From positions 110,187 through 174,186 of the forward strand of contig JAAYBV010000065.1 of the NCBI GenBank assembly GCA_012744475.1: 64,000 nt of DNA, written 5' to 3'. The stretch comes from Phycisphaerae bacterium (lineage in GTDB: Bacteria > Planctomycetota > Phycisphaerae > Sedimentisphaerales > Anaerobacaceae). Shown here one piece after another: positions 51,471 to 59,803 of the stretch (position 1 is the first letter of the stretch; the number at the start of each line of letters is the position of its first letter). Below the pieces are notes generated by a model. It worked only from the letters and a program-made list of their open reading frames with translations. It searched no databases and was not told where the DNA came from. The translations under genes were made by a program, and so were the position numbers.

Positions 51471-54326
51471 TCACCCTGCTGCGGCGTCGGCTGCAAGCGT
51501 CTCCCAGGCGATCGGGGCATGGGCTTCGATGCACAGGACCAGCTTGCGGATGTAGAAAAGGTCGGCCTTGCACCAGGGCAGATCGAGAAACCGTGCGAGT
51601 TTCTCGGGCGACTCGCCGAGAACCCAGGCCCGAGCCGCAAAGATCTCATCGGCCATGGTCGGAAAGGCGAAGGCTGATTCGTTGCGCCACATCGATTCGA
51701 CGCCCCAGGCCAAGTACCACGTGGGCCGGTGGTGATCGACGTAGACATCCATCAGATGTCGATGCGTCGGGCCGACACAGGCTGCCAGAAACCGGCCCAC
51801 TTCGGGCGTCAGGTGCCGCCAGCGAGCGAAGATCGACCGCGAGACCGGCACTTGCGAAATCAGCCCGCCGTTCGAGTGGGCCAATTCGTAGGCCAGACGC
51901 TCCCGAAGAGCGGACCGTGTCCGATTCAATCCATCTGCAAGGGCTTTCCGATCGTCCATATGCGCCGCGATCCGGCAGTAGGCAATCAGGCCGGCGAGGT
52001 GTCCGTTGCGGCAGTCCTCTTCCATCTTATTGGCGGGACGATCCGCCAAGCCTCGGAGGTGATTCCAGTTTCTCTCGATGTGCCTCCAATCGCCGCTGAC
52101 GTGGGCCCAGAGCCACAGCGGATACAGCCGGGCCACCTCGTTTCGGACGACGTCATCCAGAACACGGAACAGCTTCTGCGGCGCGATATCGTAGTACGAG
52201 CGGACGGCCCCATCGGCCGGATCGACAGTATCCCTGCCGACGGGTCCATCTAGAGGACCTCCGGCTTCCCTCATGCGATCGACATAGCGGACGATCGCGT
52301 GCTGAAGGTCCTCGCTGACGTGAGGGTAAGCCAGAGCCAGGGTCAACAGCGTCTCTGTCGGATCGGCGAAGATGCGATACGCCTCCCTCGGATGCTTGCC
52401 GGGTGGAAAGACCAGAGGCTGCCACCGCCGGGAGACAAGCTCCCGCACGCTGGCCACAAGCCGCTCCTTCAGGCCCTCCAATCCATCGCGGTCGGCAACG
52501 CCGCGCCTCGGTACCTCCCAGATGAACCGATCCAGTTCGCCGTCGGCAATCCGGCTGACCCGTTCGGCTGCCTGCTCACTCAGCGGCGCTGCACGCGTGC
52601 CTGGGACGGCCTCTGGCAGGGCTTCGAGCACATGACGCAGGCGAGGCATCTGGAGCAGATCCCAGTCCCAAGGCAAGTCCTTGATTCTCTCCCACTCCGA
52701 TTCGGTCAGTCGAGCGGAAGGACTGTCTGACTTCCTGCCGGCATTGCCTTTGGCGTCCATGCGGAATGCGATGACCGCGGCGCCGGCACTGATCTCATGC
52801 GTGGGGATGTAATAGAAGCTATCGCCGGCCACGGACACCGCCGTGTCAATGACCGAGCCCCCTCCGTAGACCGCCGTGCCGCGGGCGAGCCACTCCTTGC
52901 CCAAGGGGAGAGTCTGGCCGCGCAGGAGCATCGCCCAGAGGCCGACCGCCTCGCCCGGCTGCGGCTCGTGCACACCGCGACAGAACGGCTCTTCATAGCC
53001 TTGCAGCGTGTCGAGGTCCATCGCGTTGACGTTGTCCTGGTGCGCGTTGACGAGAACGCGGCCCGCAACAGAAAGCTGACATTGCTCGTCGTGAACCAAC
53101 AGAAGGCTGTCGTGCCAGCCATACGTGCGCGATTGATCCATGATCGGGGTGATGTGCCCGGTCTCCGTGTCGAGATAGCCCACGTTCAAGAAAGGCGAAT
53201 AATGCTCGTAGCGACTTCGTAGCAATGCCTGGAACTTGACCACGACTTTGCCGTCGGGCGCGACCAGCGGTGGCGCGCCGGTGCCATTCATGCTCTCGGC
53301 GTAGACGATGGGCGTGACGAACTTGTGCCGGCCCGTGTCGGGGTCCAGAACGAAGAACGTCTGATAGGCGGGTTCGGATGTCAGACGCTTGCGGATGTGG
53401 TCCAACTGCGCTTCGTAGCTGCCGGGCTCGGCCATCCTCCTGAAGTTGGCCTCGCGCAGTCGCTCGTTCTCCTCCTTGTTGTGCCTCCAGCTTGCGAAGT
53501 CGCCGAACACGTTTCTGACCATATCCACCAGAACAGGCTCGAACGAATCCAGGGACAGGGTCGGCGTCACGGTCACCATCACGGAGCCGTCGGGCGCGAC
53601 CACCGGGTGGTATCCACGAAAGCTCACGCCGGGCAATTTCGGGCTTCGCCACCGCTGTATTCCGTCGGACAGATCGAAGGCGTAGACGTGCATATCTTCG
53701 CTGGCGATGTAGGCGCGGTTTTGTTTCGCATCGAGCGCGGGACTCGACAGAAGCGGACCGGCGGTTGCCGCCTTCCATCGTACATCTCCCCTCTCAACAT
53801 CGATGGCGTAGAGACTCCCATCGCGGCTGCCGATGAGAACCAGATTGTCCCAGATCAACGGGGCATTCCAGACCGCGGCGTCCGTCCGGATGGACCAGGT
53901 GAGCGTGCCTCTATTGGCATCAAGTCCGTAGACTCTGCCGTCCGCACAGCCGAAGACGACCGCGCTGCCGCCGGCGGCGCAGGTGTGCAGAATGGCTTGA
54001 GGGGCAGTGTACGTCCACACGTCCCGGCCCGTCCGGGCGTCCATCGCATGCAGAACGCCCTTCATCGTGCCGACGAACACCTTGCCTGCGGAGACAATCG
54101 GCTGCACGCCGGACATCAGACCTTCGTCGGGAAACAGGCGATACCACTTTCGCGCGAAAGGCGGACGAATCTCGGTGACCGTGCTTCCCGACCGCGCCGG
54201 ATCGTGTGCCAGCATGGGCCAGTCGCCCGATGCCGACACCGTCCCGGCAAGCATCGCCAACAGAAGACCGGCGCCGCCCACGATGACTCGAAGTCGAGCG
54301 ACCAAGTTGCCTGTAGGAATCGCCAT
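51471..54326 (-). CDS. Secreted PQQ-type beta-propeller with all-helical C-terminal half
   Basis: 951 residues with signal peptide (VIVGGAGLLLAMLAGTVSAS). Residues about 35-500 form PQQ-like propeller blades with AxD/W motifs: GKVFVGTMKGVLHAMDARTGRDVW, AVVFGCADGRVYGLDANRGTLTW, LVLIGSRDGSLYAIDVERGDVRW, RAYIASEDMHVYAFDLSDGIQRW. The C-terminal about 400 residues are Trp- and Arg-rich helices (LYPLWLWAHVSGDWRHIERNWNHL, PTWYLAWGVESMWRNESAF, AARAWVLGES) resembling an (alpha/alpha) toroid. That could be a glycan-binding or lyase-like domain; no catalytic set was recognised. The ATG at 54326 has GAGG upstream. DUF1080 gene precedes it by 47 bases. Confidence 0.75.
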   Translation of the reverse strand: MAIPTGNLVARLRVIVGGAGLLLAMLAGTVSASGDWPMLAHDPARSGSTVTEIRPPFARKWYRLFPDEGLMSGVQPIVSAGKVFVGTMKGVLHAMDARTGRDVWTYTAPQAILHTCAAGGSAVVFGCADGRVYGLDANRGTLTWSIRTDAAVWNAPLIWDNLVLIGSRDGSLYAIDVERGDVRWKAATAGPLLSSPALDAKQNRAYIASEDMHVYAFDLSDGIQRWRSPKLPGVSFRGYHPVVAPDGSVMVTVTPTLSLDSFEPVLVDMVRNVFGDFASWRHNKEENERLREANFRRMAEPGSYEAQLDHIRKRLTSEPAYQTFFVLDPDTGRHKFVTPIVYAESMNGTGAPPLVAPDGKVVVKFQALLRSRYEHYSPFLNVGYLDTETGHITPIMDQSRTYGWHDSLLLVHDEQCQLSVAGRVLVNAHQDNVNAMDLDTLQGYEEPFCRGVHEPQPGEAVGLWAMLLRGQTLPLGKEWLARGTAVYGGGSVIDTAVSVAGDSFYYIPTHEISAGAAVIAFRMDAKGNAGRKSDSPSARLTESEWERIKDLPWDWDLLQMPRLRHVLEALPEAVPGTRAAPLSEQAAERVSRIADGELDRFIWEVPRRGVADRDGLEGLKERLVASVRELVSRRWQPLVFPPGKHPREAYRIFADPTETLLTLALAYPHVSEDLQHAIVRYVDRMREAGGPLDGPVGRDTVDPADGAVRSYYDIAPQKLFRVLDDVVRNEVARLYPLWLWAHVSGDWRHIERNWNHLRGLADRPANKMEEDCRNGHLAGLIAYCRIAAHMDDRKALADGLNRTRSALRERLAYELAHSNGGLISQVPVSRSIFARWRHLTPEVGRFLAACVGPTHRHLMDVYVDHHRPTWYLAWGVESMWRNESAFAFPTMADEIFAARAWVLGESPEKLARFLDLPWCKADLFYIRKLVLCIEAHAPIAWETLAADAAAG

Positions 54327-54373
54327 GCCGTCCACCTCGAACGCAAGTCCCGGCCGAGAAGGGCATTCGTGAG

Positions 54374-55183
54374 CTACTCGATCAGATAGGGCTGCTCGGG
54401 CAACTCACGCACCCATATGTTGCGGAAGCTGATCGGGTTGCCGTGATCCTGAAGGCCGATCGGCCCGTCGCCATGCGGAGTGTATTTGGCTTTGACCTTG
54501 TGCGACGTCGTGCCTTCAATCTCGAGATTGTTGTGCACGCAGACGCCGTTGTGGAATACGGTGATGCGGGCCTTGCGCACCACGTTGCCCTTTTCGTCGA
54601 ACAGCGGACGGAGGAACGCGATGTCGTAGTTCTGCCACTGGCCGGGTGCCCGGCAGGCGTTGACCATCGGCGGATGCGAGCCATAGATCGCCCCCGCCTG
54701 GCCATCGGCGTAGGTCTTGTTCGTCGCGTAATCGTCGTCGGTGTACGAGTCGAGCACCTGCACCTCGTAGCGGCCCATGAAGAACACGCCGCTGTTGCTG
54801 CGGTTCTGGTCGGTTACCCGAGCCGGCACCCCTTCGGGTGTCTTCCACTCGATGTGCAACTGGCAACTGCCGAACGATCTCTTCGTCTGAATGCTGCCGC
54901 CCTTCCGCGTGACGGTCATGGCATCCCCCACGATCTCCCAGGTCGCAGGACTGCCGTTGCCCTTCTGCCACTGGGAAAGATCGGCGCCGTCGAACAGGAT
55001 GATGGCGTCAGATGGAGGCTGTCCGAATTGCGCCGCCGGTGTCACGACAGGAGGTCTCGGGCGGTTCCTGTCGTGAACGGCGTATCTGGTAACCTCCGCA
55101 ACCGCATAGGCTCCCGCCGCAACGGTCAGCGTCGCGGCTAACAGACCCATCCATGGTTTCTTGACGGCGGATGTGCTTTTCAT
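54374..55183 (-). CDS. DUF1080 (3-keto-disaccharide hydrolase-like) protein
   Basis: 269 residues. A membrane anchor or signal near the N-terminus (MGLLAATLTVAAGAYAVAEV) precedes a concanavalin-like beta-sandwich: IILFDGADLSQWQKGNG, QLHIEWKTPEGVP, SNSGVFFMGRYEVQVLDSY, and GPIGLQDHGNPISFRNIWVREL. These are the DUF1080 hallmarks (DG..L..W, EV Q LDSY, LQ.HG..V.FRNI). The family includes 3-keto-glycoside hydrolases in Planctomycetota and Bacteroidota. The ATG has GAGGAG six bases upstream. Close spacing to the PQQ gene suggests they are transcribed together. Confidence 0.88.
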   Translation of the reverse strand: MKSTSAVKKPWMGLLAATLTVAAGAYAVAEVTRYAVHDRNRPRPPVVTPAAQFGQPPSDAIILFDGADLSQWQKGNGSPATWEIVGDAMTVTRKGGSIQTKRSFGSCQLHIEWKTPEGVPARVTDQNRSNSGVFFMGRYEVQVLDSYTDDDYATNKTYADGQAGAIYGSHPPMVNACRAPGQWQNYDIAFLRPLFDEKGNVVRKARITVFHNGVCVHNNLEIEGTTSHKVKAKYTPHGDGPIGLQDHGNPISFRNIWVRELPEQPYLIE

Positions 55184-55234
55184 GGTGTTCTCCTCTGACA
55201 TGGATGTGTTGTCGGCAGGCTTTGGCCAGCCGTG

Positions 55235-55768
55235 CTACGAACGCTCGCAGACGACCTGCTCAATCGCCGAGGCCACGATGTAGTCGGGCAGTTTCTGAAG
55301 CGTGGGTCCGGCGGCGTAGCCGGCGACAATGCTGCGATCGGGAAAGGCCCCTGCCTGGTGGATGAGCTCGTCGGCAAGCTTGTGCAGCACCTCATCAGAC
55401 ATATCGTCCGGCGCGTCAGAAACGAGGGCCCGGGCGGCCGCGACAAGGTCCTCGAACTCGCGGCGACTGTCGTACCAGTTGATCTGGAACTCCAGATCGG
55501 CCGCCTGACGGCTCGCGGGACGATCGAACGTGTACTGAATCCCGATGGGGTTGTACATCTCCACTCGCTCGTCGACAAAGGCCAGGCACGCCTCACGGTA
55601 GGCCTGCACCTTGTGTGCCTCCATCGGCCCCAGTCCTTGTCGCTCGATTTCGGCCGGCAATGCCACCTCGATCCACGCATCAAGCCGAACGCGGTTTGCC
55701 GTCATCCGCTCGTAGAGTCGCTCATAGTACGCCTTCAACAGGAGCCGCGCGAAATGCCTCTGGCCCAT
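55235..55768 (-). CDS. Uncharacterised protein
   Basis: 177 residues of mixed helices, no family recognised. It begins MGQRHFARLLLKAYYERLYERM, and later has RVEMYNPIGIQYTFDRPASRQ, WYDSRREFEDLVAAARALV and a final DYIVASAIEQVVCERS. No signal peptide or membrane helix is apparent. The ATG has GGAG eight bases upstream. It follows the response regulator by about 98 bases and precedes the DUF1080 gene by 51, so it might be the last gene of the hydrogenase block or the first of the secreted-protein block. Confidence 0.55.
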   Translation of the reverse strand: MGQRHFARLLLKAYYERLYERMTANRVRLDAWIEVALPAEIERQGLGPMEAHKVQAYREACLAFVDERVEMYNPIGIQYTFDRPASRQAADLEFQINWYDSRREFEDLVAAARALVSDAPDDMSDEVLHKLADELIHQAGAFPDRSIVAGYAAGPTLQKLPDYIVASAIEQVVCERS

Positions 55769-55866
55769 GATCCCGTCTCCGCGTCTCTGGTGCCCTTTCG
55801 CGCATCGGGTGAGATCCTGCGACAGGAAAAGGACCAATGCGCTTCTGGGACACCTTCCCTGCCGCG

Positions 55867-56262
55867 TCAGCGCCTGGGCAGAAGGCTCTGGACTTTCTCC
55901 AGGAGCACATCCGGCTTGACCGGCTTGTCCAGGAACGCCTCGACAGGCAGCCAGGCCTGGTCGCCGGCATTGGCTTTGAAATCCAGTCCGGTCTTGTCCT
56001 TCACGGCGGTCAGCATGAGGATCGGGATGTCCTTGTACTCGTCGCTGCCCTTGAGTTCCCGCGCCAGTTCGAAACCTTCCTGGCGGGTTCGCATCATCAC
56101 ATCGAGGATGATCAGGTCCGGCCGGCTTTCTTCCACCCGGTCCATGCCTTCGCTGCCGTCGGCGGCGCTGCGGACCTCGTAGCCCTTGTTTTCCAGAACG
56201 ACGCTCATCGCTTCGGTGATATCAGGATCGTCGTCGATGATCAGAATCCTGCCCTTTGCCAT
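55867..56262 (-). CDS. Single-domain response regulator
   Basis: 131 residues, a lone CheY-like receiver. The acidic pocket is IIDDDPDITEAM, the phospho-acceptor Asp is in LIILDVMM, Thr in LMLTAVKDK and the conserved Lys in FLDKPVKPD. No output domain is present, so it must act through protein contact. A histidine kinase is not visible nearby. The ATG is preceded by AAAGGAG. It lies 83 bases after the hydrogenase protease in the same direction. Confidence 0.9.
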   Translation of the reverse strand: MAKGRILIIDDDPDITEAMSVVLENKGYEVRSAADGSEGMDRVEESRPDLIILDVMMRTRQEGFELARELKGSDEYKDIPILMLTAVKDKTGLDFKANAGDQAWLPVEAFLDKPVKPDVLLEKVQSLLPRR

Positions 56263-56345
56263 CTTGTCTCCTTTGTCAATTCCCGGCCAACCTGCGCCTT
56301 TCTCGCGCGATCTCGCGCTCAGGACCTGTGAGAAACGGACCGCAT

Positions 56346-56807
56346 TCAACTCTCAATCTCGGATCGGATCTTTACCAAATACTGATCGATCCTGTCCCGC
56401 AGAACCTCGCTGAGACCCTGGCGGAATTCAACGACCTGCGGCTGAATTCCGAAAATCGCAATCTGCTCCGGCGACTGGCCCACCTGCTCGGCCAGCGCCA
56501 GGATCCGCAGAAGGTCCGCCTCATGAAGCGACTGGTGGGCGAGGACCTTCGTGCTGCGAACCTCGTCGGGCGTAAAACGCCGGATCGTCCCCGGCGCTTC
56601 GTCCATGTACGCGCAATCGACAAACACCGCCTTGCGACGCCCATCGATCAGGTGCAACACCGCCATGCCGCCGGTGCCTGCGTCGATGAAATCAACCGAC
56701 GGGTACCGGGCGGCCTCCTGCGCGAGCCGCGCTACCAGATCGGTCCCTATCCCTTCGTCGGCCATGAGCGGATTGCCCAGACCGAGCACCACGATCGGCT
56801 TCTTCAT
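56346..56807 (-). CDS. NiFe-hydrogenase maturation protease (HycI/HyaD family)
   Basis: 153 residues. The family motif GLGNPLMADEGIGTDLV (nickel-binding Asp/Glu) opens the protein; further conserved residues are in DFIDAGTGGMAVL and the metal His in LAHQSLHEADLL. The protease removes the short C-terminal peptide of the large subunit once nickel is inserted, and the adjacent large subunit ends with exactly such a tail after DPCISCSTH. It lies 10 bases after that gene, strongly linking the two. Confidence 0.93.
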   Translation of the reverse strand: MKKPIVVLGLGNPLMADEGIGTDLVARLAQEAARYPSVDFIDAGTGGMAVLHLIDGRRKAVFVDCAYMDEAPGTIRRFTPDEVRSTKVLAHQSLHEADLLRILALAEQVGQSPEQIAIFGIQPQVVEFRQGLSEVLRDRIDQYLVKIRSEIES

Positions 56808-56817
56808 CGCCTCGGAG

Positions 56818-58125
56818 CTACCTGACGAACTCCACGTTCAGCATGTGCGTCGAGCACGAGATGCACGGATCGTACGAACGCACCAGCATCTCGAGTTTCA
56901 GACGGACCGCGTCCTCGCCTTCATCCAGAATCTCCGGCACGAACTTCTCGAAGTCCTTCTGGATGGCGGCATGGTTCTGGTTCGTCGGAATACAAATATC
57001 GGCGCCGACGCAGTTGCCCTTGCGGTCGAACTCGTACTGGTGGAACAAAATGCCGCGAGGCGCCTCAACGCAGCCGCTGGCCTTGCCCGCCTTCGGCGAG
57101 GTCTTCACATTCTCCGGCTTGATCCCTTTGGTCAGCAACTCGTCGATCATCGCAATGCTGGTTTCGACCACGTGCACACATTCCACCAGTTGGGCGACGC
57201 TGTTCATGAACGGGTTGCAGCAGCCCTGAGTGAGCCCGAACATCTTCGCGACGTCTTTGGCCAGCGGCGACAGTAACGGAGCATTGTTGTTGAACCGGGC
57301 CAGCGCGCCGACGGTGTACGAATCACGGTGCCACTTGGTCCACTTGGCGGTCGATTGATCGTTGACGTACTCATTGGCCACGCTCTGCCAGTCATGGATC
57401 GAAACGGCGCCGTCGTAATCGGTGGAGGTGATGTCACCGTGGTAGAACGTATACGTGGGCGGATTGTCCTGCTTAAGCGAGATGTACTCGGTCTGGCGCG
57501 TGAAGTTGGGGAGGTTGCCGGCCACGGAAAGCACCGCTGCGGCAACCGCCTTCAGATCCGCGACAGAATTCTTGAGTCTTTCCTGGAGTTCGCGCAGTTC
57601 CTTGGCGGTCGGGAACTTCGTCAGGCCGCCCGGCTTGAGCGTCACCGGGTGTGTCGTCCGCCCGGCGATCAGGTCCGACCACTCGTTCGCCAGACGGTGC
57701 AGGCGAATCACCGCCATCACCGCATCCGGCGCCTTGGCCGCCAGCGGCACCACCGACGGTAGACCGAACAGATCGGGCGCCACCAGGTAGCCGACGTGCA
57801 GCACGTGGCTCTGCAACTGCTCGGAATAGTGCATCAGGATACGAACCTTGTCGGCCTGCTCGGAGACCTTGATGCCCAGCGCATTCTCGACGGCCTTGGT
57901 AGAGGCCAGCGAGTGCGTGATCGAGCAAATCCCGCAGATGCGGCTGACGATCGTCTGGATGTCTTCATAGCTGCGGCCCCGCACCATCGCCTCGAAGAAC
58001 CGTGGCGCTTCCGGAACCTGCCACTCGACCTTCTCGACCTTGCCGTTGGTGGCATTGACCACGATGTTGCCATGTCCCTCGACACGCGTCACATGGTGTA
58101 CGTTTATATTCACTGTCTTAGCCAT
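56818..58125 (-). CDS. NiFe-hydrogenase large subunit, group 3b-like
   Basis: 435 residues. The L1 motif RVEGHG and RICGICSITHSLAS give the first Cys pair; the C-terminal DPCISCSTHMLNVEFVR gives the second pair and a predicted cleavage after His leaving an 8-residue tail. The CxxC pairs hold the Ni-Fe centre. Together with the small, FAD/NAD(P) and Fe-S subunits upstream this matches the four-subunit group 3b (sulfhydrogenase/NADP-linked) type; assignment of the exact group rests on gene set and not on a tree. It overlaps the small subunit by 8 bases, with GGAG before the ATG. Cytoplasmic. Confidence 0.93.
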   Translation of the reverse strand: MAKTVNINVHHVTRVEGHGNIVVNATNGKVEKVEWQVPEAPRFFEAMVRGRSYEDIQTIVSRICGICSITHSLASTKAVENALGIKVSEQADKVRILMHYSEQLQSHVLHVGYLVAPDLFGLPSVVPLAAKAPDAVMAVIRLHRLANEWSDLIAGRTTHPVTLKPGGLTKFPTAKELRELQERLKNSVADLKAVAAAVLSVAGNLPNFTRQTEYISLKQDNPPTYTFYHGDITSTDYDGAVSIHDWQSVANEYVNDQSTAKWTKWHRDSYTVGALARFNNNAPLLSPLAKDVAKMFGLTQGCCNPFMNSVAQLVECVHVVETSIAMIDELLTKGIKPENVKTSPKAGKASGCVEAPRGILFHQYEFDRKGNCVGADICIPTNQNHAAIQKDFEKFVPEILDEGEDAVRLKLEMLVRSYDPCISCSTHMLNVEFVR

Positions 58126-58873
58126 AGATCGTCGGCTCCTGTCTGCTTCCAAAGAGAACCATTTTGGTCTTGAGGTGATCCACGGTCAGGCCGAACTTGT
58201 CGATGACCTCCTTGGCGGCATCGACATTCGGATTGCTGGTGTAGCCCCGGCAACCGAAACAACGGAACCCGTTTGACGGGCAACGGGCGCCGCATCCGGC
58301 ACGGATGATCGGTCCGAGGCAGACCTGGCCGTACTGCCACAGGCACGGGTTGCCCTTGGCCTTGCACTCGACGCAGACCGGGTAATCCGGGATCTCCGGC
58401 GTCTTGCCCAGCAGCAGACAGCGCACGATGTACGTGAATTCCTTGCGGTCGATCGGGCAGCCGTGAACGTAGAAGTCCACATCGACCACCTCATCCACCG
58501 CCTTCGTCGGCTGCGTCGCCAAGTGTGGCTTCTTCGAATCCTTGCCGTACACACACTTCTTGACCTCATCCAGGTCGTTGAAGTTGTTCTTGAGCTTGTT
58601 GACCCCACCGATGGTGGCGCAGGCCCCCAAGGCGATCAGGACCTTCGCCCGGCTGCGGATCAGCTTGAGCCGCTCTTCGTCTTCCAGGCGGGTGATCGAC
58701 CCCTCGATGATGGCGATGTCATATTCCTGGCTCTTTTCGCTCATCGCCTCTCGCCACTCCACCACGTCGGCCACGCCGATCAGGTCCAGCAGCTCTTCTT
58801 CGAGATTGACGAACTGCAACTGGCAGCCTTCGCAACAGGCGAAATCGAATATCGCAATCTTCGGTTTGCTCAT
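58118..58873 (-). CDS. NiFe-hydrogenase small subunit, group 3b-like
   Basis: 251 residues, iron-sulfur relay. Motifs: FDFACCEGCQLQFVNLEEELLDL at the N-terminus, ALGACATIGGVNKL, VHGCPIDRKEF, and a Cys-rich C-terminus CVECKAKGNPCLW, VCLGPIIRAGCGARCP, GFRCFGCRG, enough for about three Fe-S clusters. No Tat signal, so the enzyme is cytoplasmic, unlike group 1 uptake hydrogenases. The ATG lies just past the upstream stop with GGAGG at 10 bases. It corresponds to the delta subunit of Pyrococcus hydrogenase I. Confidence 0.93.
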   Translation of the reverse strand: MSKPKIAIFDFACCEGCQLQFVNLEEELLDLIGVADVVEWREAMSEKSQEYDIAIIEGSITRLEDEERLKLIRSRAKVLIALGACATIGGVNKLKNNFNDLDEVKKCVYGKDSKKPHLATQPTKAVDEVVDVDFYVHGCPIDRKEFTYIVRCLLLGKTPEIPDYPVCVECKAKGNPCLWQYGQVCLGPIIRAGCGARCPSNGFRCFGCRGYTSNPNVDAAKEVIDKFGLTVDHLKTKMVLFGSRQEPTIYG

Positions 58874-58875
58874 GA

Positions 58876-59715
58876 TTAGATTGCCTCCGGCATCGTGGCC
58901 AAATCGGAATATCGGAATACGGGCCCGTCCATGCAGCAGTAGACGCCGTTGATCTGGCAGTGCCCGCACTTGCCTACGCCGCACTTCATCTTGCGCTCCA
59001 GGTTCAGGAAGATGTTCTCATGGGGCACTTCGTATTCTTCCAGCGCCATGAGGACGAACTTGTACATCACCGGCGGACCGCAGACCAGCACGACCGCCGA
59101 CTTCAGGTCCGTCTTGACCTTGGGGATCAGTTTCGTCACGACGCCGACGTTGCCCTTCCAGCAGTCGTGGCCTTCGTCGATCGTTTCCAGCATGTGCACG
59201 TCGCTCCGCTTCTCCCAGGCGGCCACTTCCTTGACGAACAGCCGCTGCTCGTAGCACTTGGTCCCCTGGAGAATCGTCACCTCGCCGTAATCCTTGCGAT
59301 TGTCGAGCACGTAATTGATGAAGGCCCGTTGCGGGACCAAACCAAGACCGCCGCAGATGAAGACCAGGTTCTTGCCCTTGGCTTCCTCCACCGGGTACGT
59401 GCCGTCGCCCAAGGGCCCGCGAATCCCGATCTTGGCCCCTTCCCGGAGGTTGTGGACCGCGTTGGTTACGTTGCCGATCTTGCGGATGACCAACTCGAAG
59501 CCGCCCTTCTGCGTCGGGGACGACGTGATCGTGATCGGCGCCTCGCCGATCCCCGCAACGGAGACCTCCACAAACTGGCCGGGGATGTAGTCGAACTGGC
59601 CGTCATCCATCGAGAGCCGCAGGTACCGCTCGGTCACGTTCATGGCTTCCGCCTTCACGACCGTCGCCAACTGCGGCAGATAGATGTCCTTCTTTTCCGT
59701 ACAGCACTGACACAT
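58876..59715 (-). CDS. Hydrogenase FAD/NAD(P)-binding subunit (HydG/gamma-like)
   Basis: 279 residues, ferredoxin-NADP reductase type. The FAD part has YLRLSMDDGQFDYIPGQFVEVSV and APITITSSPT; the NAD(P) part has FICGGLGLVPQRAFI and VVLVCGPPVMYKFV; the C-terminus has Cys-rich CGVGKCGHCQINGVYCC for a 2Fe-2S cluster, as in sulfhydrogenase gamma and dihydroorotate electron-transfer subunits. It moves electrons between the Fe-S chain and NAD(P)H. The N-terminal Cys pair (MCQCC) is unusual but precedes the FAD domain. It ends 2 bases before the small subunit start. Confidence 0.92.
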   Translation of the reverse strand: MCQCCTEKKDIYLPQLATVVKAEAMNVTERYLRLSMDDGQFDYIPGQFVEVSVAGIGEAPITITSSPTQKGGFELVIRKIGNVTNAVHNLREGAKIGIRGPLGDGTYPVEEAKGKNLVFICGGLGLVPQRAFINYVLDNRKDYGEVTILQGTKCYEQRLFVKEVAAWEKRSDVHMLETIDEGHDCWKGNVGVVTKLIPKVKTDLKSAVVLVCGPPVMYKFVLMALEEYEVPHENIFLNLERKMKCGVGKCGHCQINGVYCCMDGPVFRYSDLATMPEAI

Positions 59716-59730
59716 TCGTCAAACCCCTTC

Positions 59731-59802
59731 AAGAGAAGTTTCAAGTTTCAAGTACCGAGTTTGAAGTCCCACTTCATACTTCAAACTTCGCACTCCAAAC
59801 TC
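59731..59802. repeat. AAGTTTC tandem and inverted repeat
   Basis: A 7-base unit AAGTTTC repeated about 2.6 times at 59736-59753, followed by AGTTTGAAGT (59758-59767) and its perfect inverted copy ACTTCAAACT (59778-59787), and then another CAAACTC copy (59796-59802). The whole block sits between hydB and hydG. Confidence 0.7.
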
Positions 59803-59803
59803 C

